Shown here piece after piece: positions 42,056 to 52,443 of a DNA stretch of 57,341 nucleotides. The notes under the pieces were generated by a model. That model did not search any database. It saw nothing but the letters and a program-made list of their open reading frames with translations, and was not told where the DNA came from. The position numbers and the translations under genes are program-made. Each line of letters starts with the position of its first letter. The stretch's first letter is position 1. This stretch comes from Planctomycetota bacterium (GTDB lineage Bacteria; Planctomycetota; Phycisphaerae; Phycisphaerales; Phycisphaeraceae), in assembly GCA_024279865.1 (NCBI GenBank), contig JAJRRC010000074.1:1-57341 (forward strand), written 5' to 3'.

Positions 42056-44761
42056 TTACAGTCCCGCCTGCGGAATAAATTCAGCCTTTGGACCGGTGTA
42101 GTCATAACCCAGACACCAATACAGATGGCAAACGGTATAACCATTTTTCAAAATGGGGATCGTGAAAATAGGACCCAGTCGAGCAAAGTAAGGGGGCAGG
42201 GTCTTGCTTTTGAAATCATCAGGATAAAACGACAGCAGCAGAACATTCTTGCCAATTACCCCAGAAGGGTCCTGCCATAACATCCACATCAGACTGTTTC
42301 TGTCCAATAGGTGTCTCGCCATGATATTGCTTGCCGCAGAGGGATCAGGCTCCCAGTTGTAAAATGAAATCTCGCTCGATAGCCAATAGCGATCCATCCC
42401 AATGACCACCGGCCGATGACCTGTACGCGATTCAATGTCCTGTTCAACGAGCTTGACTTCATGAGCCACCTCTTCCCATGCAACAGGAAAAATCATGTGC
42501 TTAAACGGCGGCAAGCCCGGCAAACCCAACGTCACATAGGAAAGACCAAAACCCAAAACCAAGACCGTCGTTACCAAAGTCGCCATCCACAACCGTCTCG
42601 CCCGTGTCACAATCTCCAAACGAAGCGGAGCCAAACTCCATGCCAACAACGGCAAGCTCGCCAGCCAGACAGGACCCGTCCAGTTGAGCTTCGGAGCATG
42701 TTGCAAACTATTGATAAGAAACGGAATCAACGGAATCAACGTGAAAATCAAAGCAAAACGATGACGCGGCCCCAGCCGTGCATCGCCGTCAGGATTCCCA
42801 ACGCAGCCTAGCCTGGTGAGGCACATGAAAATCCCAATTAGACCCATCGGTGTGACCAAAAGAAAGGCCGCCCCAATCAACAAATGCAAGGAAAATTTAG
42901 AGCTGCCCGCCCAACGACGGGTGCCTTGAAAAGTAAAAGACATCCAATCATGTTGATAGTTCCAAATCAACACAGGCAGAAAAATAATCAACGCCACAAG
43001 CACCGCCACATACGGCCCCGGCCGCAAAAACCAACGACGTGATTGGCGATCCAAAAGCAAAAAGACCAACACCGCAGGCCCCAAAACTCCCAAACTATAT
43101 TTAGACAACATGCCCAGGCCTGTAAAAATACCCAGCCCAATCCAGGCCTTGGCTTTGCCCCCGTACAACGCACGTTCTAGAAAATAAAGGCAGCCCGCCC
43201 AGCACGCATAAAGCGGCGCATCAGGCGTCATCACCAACCCCGTACTGAAATACATCGGGAAAACAGCAAGTAACAAAACCGTCCGAAAAGCAGTCGTTTT
43301 GTCAAACAAATGACGAGCCAACTGGAACATGAAAAAGGCTGCCACAAGCCAGCATCCCATCGCAGGCAAACGAATCGCCAGCTCATGGTTGCCAAAAATG
43401 GACGTACTCAATGCAATCAGCCAAGCCACCATCGGCGGGTGGTCCAGATAGCCAATATCCAAGTGCTGAGCATACATCCAGTAGTAGGCTTCTTCTGGAA
43501 TTAAGTTGATGCCCACGCCGTAACTTAAACGCAAGAGCAACACATAAGACACCATGCAAAGCGTGGTGATCCGCCAGAAAAGAGCAGGCGTCGTACGAGT
43601 CACCAAGGCAGAGAAAACAAAAAACGCGCTGCCGATGAGGTTGACCAACGCCGAGGCAATCATCGCAATCACAATAGATATTTTGAGCGGTAAACCCAAG
43701 CCTTGTATCAAGGCGGCAAGAATCGCGCTTCGAAGAAGCAAGGCAAGTAAGCCGATGGAAAGAAGTCGTAAAAATCGCCACACCCGATCATTGGTTGTGG
43801 ATAAAATCCCCTTGGGAAAAACCCATTTTGCATTGAGCCAATAACCCAATCCCATGGCCAGAATAAAACTTAAAAAATGTGCTTTGACAAAATCAAGCCC
43901 ACCACTCCCGGCTACCCCCCCGGAAGTCCCCCCCCGGAATCCACTGAAAAACATGGCTGTGAATAAGAAAAACAAAGCAATGTCCAAAGCCAAACTCGCC
44001 GCTACGACCACGCCCGCACGAGCACCTTTGCCCTGGGGAATCGCGTTGCCGCCCAAGGCACAGAGTTGTTTTAAATAGGAAGTGATCTCCTTCATTCCTA
44101 ATTTTGATTCCCCGTGAATGCGATCCGAAAAAGTAATAGGCACCTCAATCACCCGGAGGTCATCGCCCCCACGGGCAAGAACTTCCATGGCAATCTTGAA
44201 ACCCGACGCATCGCCCCCTAGCTCTAAAAGGTCTTCTCGACGCATCGCAAAAAAGCCTGACATTGGATCACTTACACTCACAATCGGCCAAGCTAAAAGT
44301 GTGGCTGTACGAGAAGTCAACTGACGCCACCAAGGCCACCCCGGCGTATCGCCCCCTAGGATATAACGACTCCCCAATGCAAAGTCATGTGTCCCCGCCA
44401 ACACCGGTGCGACCAAGGCCGGGACTGATGACGGCGGATGACTCAAATCCGCATCCATCACCATCACCGCTTCGGCTCTCGCCGATTGAACGCCATACAT
44501 AATATCCCCCGACAGCCCTTGGTTGGCATCTGATTGCACCAGACGCACGGCTGGGTTCTTTTGGGTCCACGCCTCCACACGCGATTGGGTCCCGTCCGTC
44601 GAGCCACCATCCACGATGAGAATCTCAACGTCAATGCCCGCTTCTGTCGTCGCCGCAAGGACCTCAGGTACAATAAGGTCGATATTGTCGATCTCATTAA
44701 GCGTGGGAATCAGAATTGAAAGGGCCGGGACAGGCAATGGTGAGTCGATCCGTCGGTTCAT
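42056..44761 (-). CDS. three-part membrane glycosyltransferase: GT2 (DPM1-like), GtrA, GT39-like
   Basis: The protein has 901 residues. Residues 12-230 are a family 2 transferase of the dolichol-phosphate mannose synthase type (SILIPTLNEIDNIDLIV, VMDADLSHPPSSV, PMSGFFAMRREDLLEL, ESKLGMKEI). Residues 245-395 are a GtrA-like four-helix membrane domain. Residues 400-890 resemble GT39/ArnT-type polyprenyl-phosphate-sugar transferases: GVGINLIPEEAYYWMYAQHLDIGYLDHPPMVAWLI is highly characteristic. The chain could thus make a polyprenyl-phosphate sugar, flip it, and transfer it. A family A tract adds RGGTSGGVAGSGG (about residues 273-286) in a loop of the GtrA part. Acceptor unknown. Confidence 0.93.
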   Translation of the reverse strand: MNRRIDSPLPVPALSILIPTLNEIDNIDLIVPEVLAATTEAGIDVEILIVDGGSTDGTQSRVEAWTQKNPAVRLVQSDANQGLSGDIMYGVQSARAEAVMVMDADLSHPPSSVPALVAPVLAGTHDFALGSRYILGGDTPGWPWWRQLTSRTATLLAWPIVSVSDPMSGFFAMRREDLLELGGDASGFKIAMEVLARGGDDLRVIEVPITFSDRIHGESKLGMKEITSYLKQLCALGGNAIPQGKGARAGVVVAASLALDIALFFLFTAMFFSGFRGGTSGGVAGSGGLDFVKAHFLSFILAMGLGYWLNAKWVFPKGILSTTNDRVWRFLRLLSIGLLALLLRSAILAALIQGLGLPLKISIVIAMIASALVNLIGSAFFVFSALVTRTTPALFWRITTLCMVSYVLLLRLSYGVGINLIPEEAYYWMYAQHLDIGYLDHPPMVAWLIALSTSIFGNHELAIRLPAMGCWLVAAFFMFQLARHLFDKTTAFRTVLLLAVFPMYFSTGLVMTPDAPLYACWAGCLYFLERALYGGKAKAWIGLGIFTGLGMLSKYSLGVLGPAVLVFLLLDRQSRRWFLRPGPYVAVLVALIIFLPVLIWNYQHDWMSFTFQGTRRWAGSSKFSLHLLIGAAFLLVTPMGLIGIFMCLTRLGCVGNPDGDARLGPRHRFALIFTLIPLIPFLINSLQHAPKLNWTGPVWLASLPLLAWSLAPLRLEIVTRARRLWMATLVTTVLVLGFGLSYVTLGLPGLPPFKHMIFPVAWEEVAHEVKLVEQDIESRTGHRPVVIGMDRYWLSSEISFYNWEPDPSAASNIMARHLLDRNSLMWMLWQDPSGVIGKNVLLLSFYPDDFKSKTLPPYFARLGPIFTIPILKNGYTVCHLYWCLGYDYTGPKAEFIPQAGL
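43905..43941 (-). repeat. family A GC-rich repeat, locus 11 (in glycosyltransferase loop)
   Basis: CTCCCGGCTACCCCCCCGGAAGTCCCCCCCCCGGAATCC on the plus strand holds three units and codes a Gly/Ser/Thr loop between two membrane helices. Confidence 0.82.
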
Positions 44762-45252
44762 GGGTACATCCTACAAATGCAATAATGGGGTGATCTTCCC
44801 ACGATCTGCGTGAGAAGTGAAATCAAATGCCCCTTCTTTTCAAAAATGTTGCATTTGAGCGCCCTCAGCCATGAAAAAAGATATTTCAAACAGACGTTTG
44901 AAGCGTTCGCCAAGGTGATCAACCGGAGTTTTGAGAGGCATTCACCCTGTTCAAACGTGAATTTTAAAGAAAATATTAAAATCATTTCCAGAGTCCCAAA
45001 TGACTTCTAGAATTAGGGTTAGCGAATGTGTTTGTGTCTTTAAAATGTTTAATATTAAGGAATAATGATTTGGATGTGTTTTGATCAAAAGAGCAGGTTT
45101 TAAGTTTTAAAAGTCTGGCTTGGGAGAGAAAATAAAAAAAAAGACATTTCATGAGGCCATCAGCTTGACAAGGGTTTTAGAATCCGTATCATGCCTCTCC
45201 TCAGTCAAACACTGAGCAACGGAAACCAGCCAACGCGGCTGACAATTTCCCG
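44762..45252. other. spacer upstream of the 16S unit, no gene recognised
   Basis: About 490 bp of AT-rich sequence separate the glycosyltransferase start from the 5' rRNA processing arm. The rRNA promoter must lie here because the processing arm at 45253 has to be transcribed, but several AT-rich hexamers compete and I cannot choose one. Small open frames are present but have no ribosome binding site or family likeness. Confidence 0.6.
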
Positions 45253-45283
45253 AGTCGATCTTTGAAAAGTAAACAGTTGTACG
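45253..45283 (+). other. 5' arm of the pre-16S processing stem
   Basis: These 31 bases are complementary to 47235-47265 with two mismatches, which would enclose the whole 16S precursor in a long stem as RNase III needs. The arm also contains ATCTTTGAAAAGTAAACAG, which resembles rRNA leader boxA-type sequences; that resemblance is an inference. Confidence 0.85.
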
Positions 45284-45391
45284 ACAATGCACGAGGATGT
45301 GTTCTTCGTTTGGAAGTTCGTCACGAACTTTCGATCGGGGTAAATACCCAAGCAGAAACGTTAGTATCACAGCCGACGTTTTCTGCGGAAT

Positions 45392-45432
45392 TCACATCTT
45401 TGTGACATGTTGAAAAAATACCCTTTTTTCAA
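45392..45432 (+). other. two hairpins in the 16S leader
   Basis: TCACA-tct-TTGTGA (45392-45404) and TTGAAAAAA-taccc-TTTTTTCAA (45410-45432) are perfect inverted repeats between the processing arm and the mature 5' end. The second would act as a terminator-like element if not overridden by antitermination. Confidence 0.5.
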
Positions 45433-45611
45433 TAATTTAAGAATTAAGATTTTATGATTTTAGATGTAAGATGTGAGTTTTCATTTTAACAGTCAGACGC
45501 TTTTTCAGGTCTGATTGGCGACCGCCTTGACTGGCTTTTAGGAGTCAGTTGGGGCAAATCAGGATCGCCTTCATTTCGAAGCAATGGCTCCCTTGGGAGT
45601 CGCAACGATAA

Positions 45612-47128
<1,517 letters not shown>

Positions 47129-47234
47129 CGGGATATACGTAGACTCCAGTGTGGAGTAATCCACCTGGTGTTATGTCAGCACAACCTCGTCCTGCCTCGG
47201 CAGGATAGCCAGACGGTAACGTTTGGTGAAGCAT

Positions 47235-47265
47235 GTACAACTGTTTACTTTTGAGAGATCGACTC
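47235..47265 (+). other. 3' arm of the pre-16S processing stem
   Basis: Complementary to 45253-45283 at 29 of 31 positions. It lies 110 nt past the mature 3' end and just before the terminator. Confidence 0.85.
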
Positions 47266-47283
47266 AAAATTAAAAAAATGACT

Positions 47284-47318
47284 AAACCCTCGTGAAGCAT
47301 ATTCACGAGGGTTTTTTT
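47284..47318 (+). terminator. intrinsic terminator of the 16S unit
   Basis: AAACCCTCGTGAA-gcat-TTCACGAGGGTTT with a T run. It proves that the 16S transcript ends without 23S. Confidence 0.93.
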
Positions 47319-47360
47319 ATGTCAACTCCGAAATGACTCTCTGAATCTATTTCGAGCCCA

Positions 47361-47463
47361 TACCCATGCCGCAAAAACTCGTTCTCATGCTTATTTATGT
47401 AAACGGCATTGACAAGGCTTTGTAAATTTTTTAATACTCTATAAAAAGACGCAATGTGTATCA
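47361..47463 (-). repeat. family C intergenic repeat, copy 4 (degenerate)
   Basis: The order CCCATGCC..AAAAACTCGT.. TTGACAAGGCTTTGTAAA..CTATAAAAAGACGCAATGTGTATC follows copy 1, with many changes. It is the weakest member. Confidence 0.5.
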
Positions 47464-47482
47464 ATGGTTAAACCACACATCA

Positions 47483-47518
47483 AGCCGACTTCTAAGGTCT
47501 GCCGAAGATGCGGATTCT
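47483..47518 (+). repeat. family B hairpin repeat, copy 5
   Basis: CCGACTTCT pairs with AGATGCGG with one bulge and one mismatch, around AAGGTCTGCCGA. It lies about 30 bp beyond the stop codon of the small minus-strand membrane gene. Confidence 0.68.
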
Positions 47519-47548
47519 TCAAGGGCATGTTTTTGTGAAATGAATGCT

Positions 47549-47713
47549 TCATTGAGCTTCGCTAAATAGTCCACGCTTGGTTTGGGCTTTCCCGCAAAGA
47601 ATATAGACGGTTAAACCAAGGTAGAAAACAAGGAGGCAAACCAACACCCCGCCACAGTAGCGTGTGATGCGCCAAAGCAGTTGGCGAAATGATTTAAAAA
47701 TCAACTTGGCCAT
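47549..47713 (-). CDS. small single-pass membrane protein (54 aa)
   Basis: ATG at 47713 to TGA at 47549 gives 54 residues: a basic N-terminus (MAKLIFKSFRQLLWRITRY), one membrane helix (GGVLVCLLVFYLGLTVYIL) and a short polar tail (CGKAQTKRGLFSEAQ). The positive-inside layout and codon use look real. It follows ackA by 72 bp on the same strand and could be co-transcribed. Upstream sequence has only a weak GAGG. It is too short for a family call; chance origin is possible. Confidence 0.5.
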   Translation of the reverse strand: MAKLIFKSFRQLLWRITRYCGGVLVCLLVFYLGLTVYILCGKAQTKRGLFSEAQ

Positions 47714-47785
47714 GTTCGTTGCCCCCGCCTCGGATTTTTAATAATTGTACAACGCGGTGCGTTTTTCTGTGTGAACGATTCCTTC

Positions 47786-48991
47786 TTAGGCGAATCCTAA
47801 AACTTGGCAAACCTGTGTGACGATGAGTTGTTCTTCATCGGCAGGGAGGTTCCAGACGGTGATGGGGCTTTCGTTGGTAGAAATTTTTTGAGCGTTTTGC
47901 TCATTGGCACGGGTGTCGATTTTGAGGTTGAGCCATGCGAAGGATTCACAGACTTGTTGGCGAATGGTGGGGGCATTTTCGCCAATGCCGCCGGTGAAGA
48001 CCAACGCATCAAGGCCGCCGAGCACCGCGATGAGTGAACCCAAATGTTTGACCAGTTGATAGACAAATAAATCGATGGCTTCTTGGGCGTTGGGATCGTT
48101 GCTGGCAAGTAGGGTTCGCATGTCTGAACTGATGCCTGAGATGCCTAGCAATCCGCTTTGGTGGTAGAGAAGGTTGTGGAGCTCGGCGGGAGTCATTTGT
48201 CCTTTATTAAGAAGGTGGAGCAGAACGCCTGGGTCGATTGATCCGCAGCGGGTCCCCATGACTAGGCCGTCAAGGGGGGTGAAGCCCATGGTGTTGGCAA
48301 TGCTTTTACCGTGTTGAATCGCGCAAGCACTGGCGCCATTGCCTAAGTGGGCGACGATTAGCCGTGGGGGGAGCGGTTGGCCGGTGAGCGTTTCCCAGCG
48401 GGTTACGATGGAGTGATAGGACAGTCCATGAAAGCCATAGCGATAAATGCCTTGGTCATAAAAAGAACGTGGTAATGCCAATCGTTTTGATTCAGATGGC
48501 TGTTCTGCATGAAACGCAGTGTCCAAGCAGACGACCTGTGGCAAGTTGGGTGCGTATTGCCAAAGTGCTTGAATGGGCGCTAAATTGTAGGGTTGATGCA
48601 GGGGGGCAAAGGTGGTGAGTTTTTCTAATTCGTCAAAGTTTTTTTGGTTGACTTGGACAGCTTGTTTGAATTGCGAGCCGCCATGGACGACGCGATGGCC
48701 TGCTGCGATGAGGGTGTAGCGATCAGCAAGATGGCCGGTGAGCCAATTCCAAAGTCGGTCAAAAATTTGTACGTGGTCCCATGCTTTCCCCTCTTGTTGC
48801 CAAGGGGTGTTTGCCACTATTTTTTTGGATTGGTCTTGTACTTTGAAGTGGGGATTGGTGTTGATTTGGTCGATTTGGCCGGTGAGAATTTTTACCGGGT
48901 TACTTTGAGAATCAATAGAAAATACAGCAAATTTAAGGCTCGATGAGCCTGCGTTTAACACAAGGATGGTATTTTTTAAGCGATCAGTCAT
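47786..48991 (-). CDS. ackA: acetate kinase
   Basis: AckA interconverts acetyl phosphate + ADP and acetate + ATP. It has 401 residues with ILVLNAGSSSLKFAVF at the N-terminus (phosphate-binding), HRVVHGG with the conserved Arg and His, CLDTAFHAEQP, VAHLGNGASACAI, FTPLDGLVMGTRCGSIDPGVL and FTGGIGENAPTIRQ near the end. All catalytic marks are present. No phosphotransacetylase gene lies beside it. The start codon is inside the end of a family D element, so the first residues (MTDR) and the ribosome binding site come from the repeat. Confidence 0.96.
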   Translation of the reverse strand: MTDRLKNTILVLNAGSSSLKFAVFSIDSQSNPVKILTGQIDQINTNPHFKVQDQSKKIVANTPWQQEGKAWDHVQIFDRLWNWLTGHLADRYTLIAAGHRVVHGGSQFKQAVQVNQKNFDELEKLTTFAPLHQPYNLAPIQALWQYAPNLPQVVCLDTAFHAEQPSESKRLALPRSFYDQGIYRYGFHGLSYHSIVTRWETLTGQPLPPRLIVAHLGNGASACAIQHGKSIANTMGFTPLDGLVMGTRCGSIDPGVLLHLLNKGQMTPAELHNLLYHQSGLLGISGISSDMRTLLASNDPNAQEAIDLFVYQLVKHLGSLIAVLGGLDALVFTGGIGENAPTIRQQVCESFAWLNLKIDTRANEQNAQKISTNESPITVWNLPADEEQLIVTQVCQVLGFA

Positions 48992-49155
48992 CAGCTATCA
49001 GCTATCAGTAAGAAAAGGAGCAGGAGAAAAGGGTTTTCAAAGAGATCTGTTTTTTTGTTTGCGTGGGAATGGGGCCTTGGAGGTAGGTTTTTTTTAAATC
49101 TGTTTCTGAATATCCCCTTCTTACTGACCGCTGATCGCTAGTCGCTGAGAGCTTA
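48980..49155 (+). repeat. family D element, copy 3
   Basis: The left end is GCGATCAGTCATCAGCTATCAGCTATCAGTAAGAAAAGG; the right end is CCTTCTTACTGACCGCTGATCGCTAGTCGCTGAGAGC, which is roughly its reverse complement. It contains the ackA start codon and leads to the next minus-strand gene end. Confidence 0.8.
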
Positions 49156-49173
49156 TAAAAAACGGATCGTTTT

Positions 49174-50307
49174 TTACAGTCGTCCGAATTGTTTGATCAG
49201 TGACATGATGCGTGGCTGGTTGGAGTCGATTTCGATACTGCGTTGCCAGGCGTGCATGGCCTGATTTTGATGGCGGATGATACGTCGGTTACTTTGAATG
49301 TATTGGGTCATCATGCAAACGCCGATGCCGTTGAGGGCTGCGGTATCGTTGGGGTCGAAGAGCAGGGCAGCGCGAAATTGTCGGAGTGCTTTACTGTGTT
49401 GGCGGTCTTTGAATAACGCATAGCCCATGCGTTCATGGGCCAGGGCACTGGGCGCGATTTGCAGGACGGTTCGCAGGACTGCCATGGCCCGGTCGTAATG
49501 GTCTAGCCGATTGTGCGCCTCGGCCAATCCAAGCAGGATCGGCTCCGCAGGATCGCCTAGCTCATTGGCTTGTCGATACGCACCGATGGCTTTGTTGTAC
49601 AGTTTCATGAGACTATAAGAAGTCCCCAGATTGGCCCAGGCGTTTTGGCTATCGGGGTCAATTTTAGATGCGGTGCGTGCGTAGACCACTGCTTGGGCAG
49701 GACGGCCCAGTTGTAGATAGCAGGAGGCCAAGTGGTGGTTGGCATTGAAATCTTCAGGGTCAATCGCCAGTGCATAGAGGTAGGCTCGGATCGCCAGTTC
49801 AAATTTTTCGAGTAGTTGCCTCATGCGTGCGAGGTAGTAGTGTGCTTCAAAGCTGGTGGGGGCGAGGCGGGTGGCCTGTTCAAATCGAGCTTCAGCTTCT
49901 TGGGGGTTTCCCAGTTCCTGATGCACTTTGCCTGCTCCGAGGTAGGCGTCGAGTAACTTGGGGTTTTCGAGAATGGCTTCATCGAAGGTCATCAACGCAT
50001 TTTTCAGTTCACCTGCTGCCACTTGTGCCTGGGCATCGGCAAGGAGCAATTGGTCACGGGTCAGCACCGGCGGCTGAGAGATCGCAATGGCAACCGGTTG
50101 ATTGGCGTTGGGGGAACCGGGGGAGCCGGGGGAGCCGGGGGAGCCGGGGGATTGAATGTTTTCAGAAGGAAGATTCCCGGTAGCCTGAGGATTTTCTGAA
50201 GGAAAGCTTCCGGGGGTGGGACGGGGCGTGAGAGAGCTACAGCCAGTTGCCAGTAGAATGGCCAGGGCTCCGCCCATTGCATAAATTAGCGCTTCCTTGC
50301 GCATCAT
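49174..50307 (-). CDS. TPR lipoprotein with Pro/Gly/Ser-rich linker
   Basis: The N-terminus EALIYAMGGALAILLATGC ends in a lipobox Cys, so the protein should be membrane-anchored. Residues 29-66 are low complexity (TPGSFPSENPQATGNLPSENIQSPGSPGSPGSPGSP), coded by family A units. Residues 85-375 hold about seven TPR units (e.g. ALMTFDEAILENPKLLDAYLGAGK, AVVYARTASKIDPDSQNAWANLG, ALRQFRAALLFDPNDTAALNGIG). I use the first of two adjacent ATGs (50307). It has 377 residues. It may assemble an envelope complex; partners unknown. It lies upstream of ackA on the same strand, across a family D element. Confidence 0.85.
   Translation of the reverse strand: MMRKEALIYAMGGALAILLATGCSSLTPRPTPGSFPSENPQATGNLPSENIQSPGSPGSPGSPGSPNANQPVAIAISQPPVLTRDQLLLADAQAQVAAGELKNALMTFDEAILENPKLLDAYLGAGKVHQELGNPQEAEARFEQATRLAPTSFEAHYYLARMRQLLEKFELAIRAYLYALAIDPEDFNANHHLASCYLQLGRPAQAVVYARTASKIDPDSQNAWANLGTSYSLMKLYNKAIGAYRQANELGDPAEPILLGLAEAHNRLDHYDRAMAVLRTVLQIAPSALAHERMGYALFKDRQHSKALRQFRAALLFDPNDTAALNGIGVCMMTQYIQSNRRIIRHQNQAMHAWQRSIEIDSNQPRIMSLIKQFGRL
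50109..50220 (-). repeat. family A repeat, locus 12 (9-bp array plus single unit)
   Basis: 50109-50155 holds four or five 9-bp GGGGGAGCC-type units, and 50205-50220 holds one GCTTCCGGGGGTG unit. All code for the lipoprotein linker, in frame. Confidence 0.85.
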
Positions 50308-50544
50308 AAGATACAGATTACCTTGCGAAGGCTTAAGGGACAAGGTGTATTGGGTGGGGTTTGGTTATTTTTTGAAGGTGAACTTACTTTTTTCAACAAA
50401 GTGTTTTCTTTGTTTTTCTTTTTTACTTCGTGTTTTTCGCGGCAAAAAAATCTTTGTTTGATTAAATAGACGACAAAAACATTCGTGACTCACAAACCGG
50501 ATCATGCCCATTTGCAGATATTTGGCGTACAATCTGGGTCTTAT

Positions 50545-50648
50545 CTACGCATTGCGTATTTTAGTTGCGTGGGGAGAGTTTGATAAAGTTTTGTCCATAT
50601 TAGTCTCCGCGAATCACAAAACGCACGAGTTTTAAACATGATTGGTAT
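50545..50648 (+). repeat. family C intergenic repeat, copy 3
   Basis: From TACGCATTGCGTA to ATGATTGGTAT. It fills the last third of the 305-bp spacer upstream of nadE and ends within 2 bp of the nadE start codon. The rest of the spacer is AT-rich without visible genes. Confidence 0.87.
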
Positions 50649-50649
50649 T

Positions 50650-52374
50650 ATGCGAATTGCACTAGCTCAGATCAATCCCACGGTCGGCGACATGGTTGCC
50701 AACGCCCAGCAAATATCCCAAGCCATTGCCCAGGCACGCCAGCAAAAAGTCGACCTCGTCGTTTTCCCCGAGCTAAGCGTCATCGGCTATCCTCCCAAGG
50801 ATTTGCTGCTCAAAAAAATTGCCATTGCCATGTGCGAAAACGTGGTCGCTGAGCTGGCGAGCCAGTGTACGGACATCGCGGCAATCATCGGCTATCCATG
50901 CCCCTCGTCAACTGAACGTGGCCTGGAACTTTATAACGCAGCAGCCTTGTGCCACGATGGCAAAGTGCAGCACCGCTACGTCAAACATCTCTTGCCGACC
51001 TATGACGTTTTTGACGAACGACGATACTTTGAGCCCGGCTACCACGAATCAGGCCAGCTCGATTCGGTGGCGACCTACCAAGGCCAAAAAATCGGCGTCT
51101 CCATTTGCGAAGACCTCTGGACCGACCCTGAATTATCCGCACGGCAACTTTACCATGTGGACCCCGTGGACCAATTGGTCAAAGTCGGCGCTGAGTTGAT
51201 TGTCAATTGTTCTGCGTCGCCTTTTGTGGTGGGCAAACATGCGGTGCGATTGGACCTGTTGCGAAAAACAGCTTTGCGTCACAATCGGCCCGTCATCTAT
51301 TGCAACCAAGTGGGTGGCAATGATGAACTGGTCTTTGATGGCAATAGTTGTGCGGTCGATGCTCAGGGCAATCTGATTGCTCATGCAGCAGCTTTTGAAA
51401 CAGATTTGTGCGTGTTTGATCTGGATGGCTCGACCTTGGCGTCGGCTCCGCCGATGGAAGATTTGGCTTCGGTCTATCACGCGTTGGTTTTGGGATTGCG
51501 AGATTACTGTTACAAGTGCGGGTTCAAATCGGTGGTCATGGGACTTAGTGGCGGCATTGACTCAGCTCTTTGCGGCGCGATTGCCGTCGGCGCGTTGGGC
51601 AAGGATGCAGTGCGAGGCGTGGCGATGCCTTCACGTTACAGCTCTGAAGGTTCGGTGGCTGATGCGTTGGACCTGGCCAAGCGTTTGGGAATTACTTGTC
51701 ATACCGTTCCGATTGCAGAGCCTCATGAAGCCTTGGAAAAACTCGTTACGCCTCACTTTGAAGGTCGGCCCCCAGACGTGACCGAGGAGAACCTTCAAGC
51801 AAGAATCCGAGGCAACGTCTTAATGGCGTTTTCTAATAAGTTTGGTTCTTTACTGGTGACCACGGGGAATAAAAGTGAACTGGCTGTGGGTTACTGTACG
51901 TTGTATGGGGATATGTGTGGCGGGCTTGCGGTGTTAAGCGATGTGCCTAAGACCATGGTCTGGGCGTTGTCGCGTTGGATCAACGATTCGCCTGATTCGC
52001 CGTTGCGTCAGCAATATCAAGGCCAGGTTATTCCGCCCAATTCCATTGAAAAACCACCCAGTGCAGAGTTGCGGCCAGATCAGGTAGATCAAGATTCTTT
52101 GCCCCCGTATGAACAGCTAGACCCAATTATTGAGTTGTACGTTGAGCAGGACCAGTCGGCAGACGAGATTGTTTCTCAGACGGGTTTGGATCGAGAGCTG
52201 GTCTTAAAATTTGTACAGATGATTGATCGCAATGAATACAAACGCAAGCAAGCAGCCCCGGGTATCAAGATCACCGGCCGTGCGTTTGGGTTCGGCAGAC
52301 GTATGCCATTGGCGCAGCGTTATGACAACCGCCCCCCCGGAAGCTTTCCCTTGGGAAAACCTCAAAACGCCTGA
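50650..52374 (+). CDS. nadE: glutamine-dependent NAD+ synthetase
   Basis: This enzyme amidates deamido-NAD with glutamine-derived ammonia, the last step to NAD+. Residues 1-260 are a nitrilase-type glutaminase: Glu in VVFPELSVIGYPPKDLL, Lys in HRYVKHLLPTYDVFDE, Cys in GVSICEDLW. Residues 285-560 are the synthetase with the P-loop VMGLSGGIDSAL and later VTTGNKSELAVGYCTLYGDMCGG. It has 574 residues with ATG at 50650 (MRIALAQINPTVGDM). A start four codons upstream at 50638 lies inside a family C repeat. The C-terminal tail (RPPGSFPLGKPQNA) is coded by a family A unit. Confidence 0.95.
   Translation: MRIALAQINPTVGDMVANAQQISQAIAQARQQKVDLVVFPELSVIGYPPKDLLLKKIAIAMCENVVAELASQCTDIAAIIGYPCPSSTERGLELYNAAALCHDGKVQHRYVKHLLPTYDVFDERRYFEPGYHESGQLDSVATYQGQKIGVSICEDLWTDPELSARQLYHVDPVDQLVKVGAELIVNCSASPFVVGKHAVRLDLLRKTALRHNRPVIYCNQVGGNDELVFDGNSCAVDAQGNLIAHAAAFETDLCVFDLDGSTLASAPPMEDLASVYHALVLGLRDYCYKCGFKSVVMGLSGGIDSALCGAIAVGALGKDAVRGVAMPSRYSSEGSVADALDLAKRLGITCHTVPIAEPHEALEKLVTPHFEGRPPDVTEENLQARIRGNVLMAFSNKFGSLLVTTGNKSELAVGYCTLYGDMCGGLAVLSDVPKTMVWALSRWINDSPDSPLRQQYQGQVIPPNSIEKPPSAELRPDQVDQDSLPPYEQLDPIIELYVEQDQSADEIVSQTGLDRELVLKFVQMIDRNEYKRKQAAPGIKITGRAFGFGRRMPLAQRYDNRPPGSFPLGKPQNA
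52331..52358 (+). repeat. family A GC-rich repeat, locus 13 (in nadE 3' end)
   Basis: One GCCCCCCCGGAAGCTTTCCC unit and a partial mirror copy (TTGGGAAAA). It encodes the end of NadE in frame. Confidence 0.75.
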
Positions 52375-52443
52375 AGTGTTCCTTGTTAAAAATATGCGCA
52401 AGCTAACAGCTTGTGCGTCTTGTCATTGATAGCCGTTAATGTC

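Noticed and set aside
44810-45010. 66-codon frame upstream of the 16S unit
   Set aside because: No ribosome binding site, low-complexity composition and no family resemblance; it probably lies in the rRNA promoter region.
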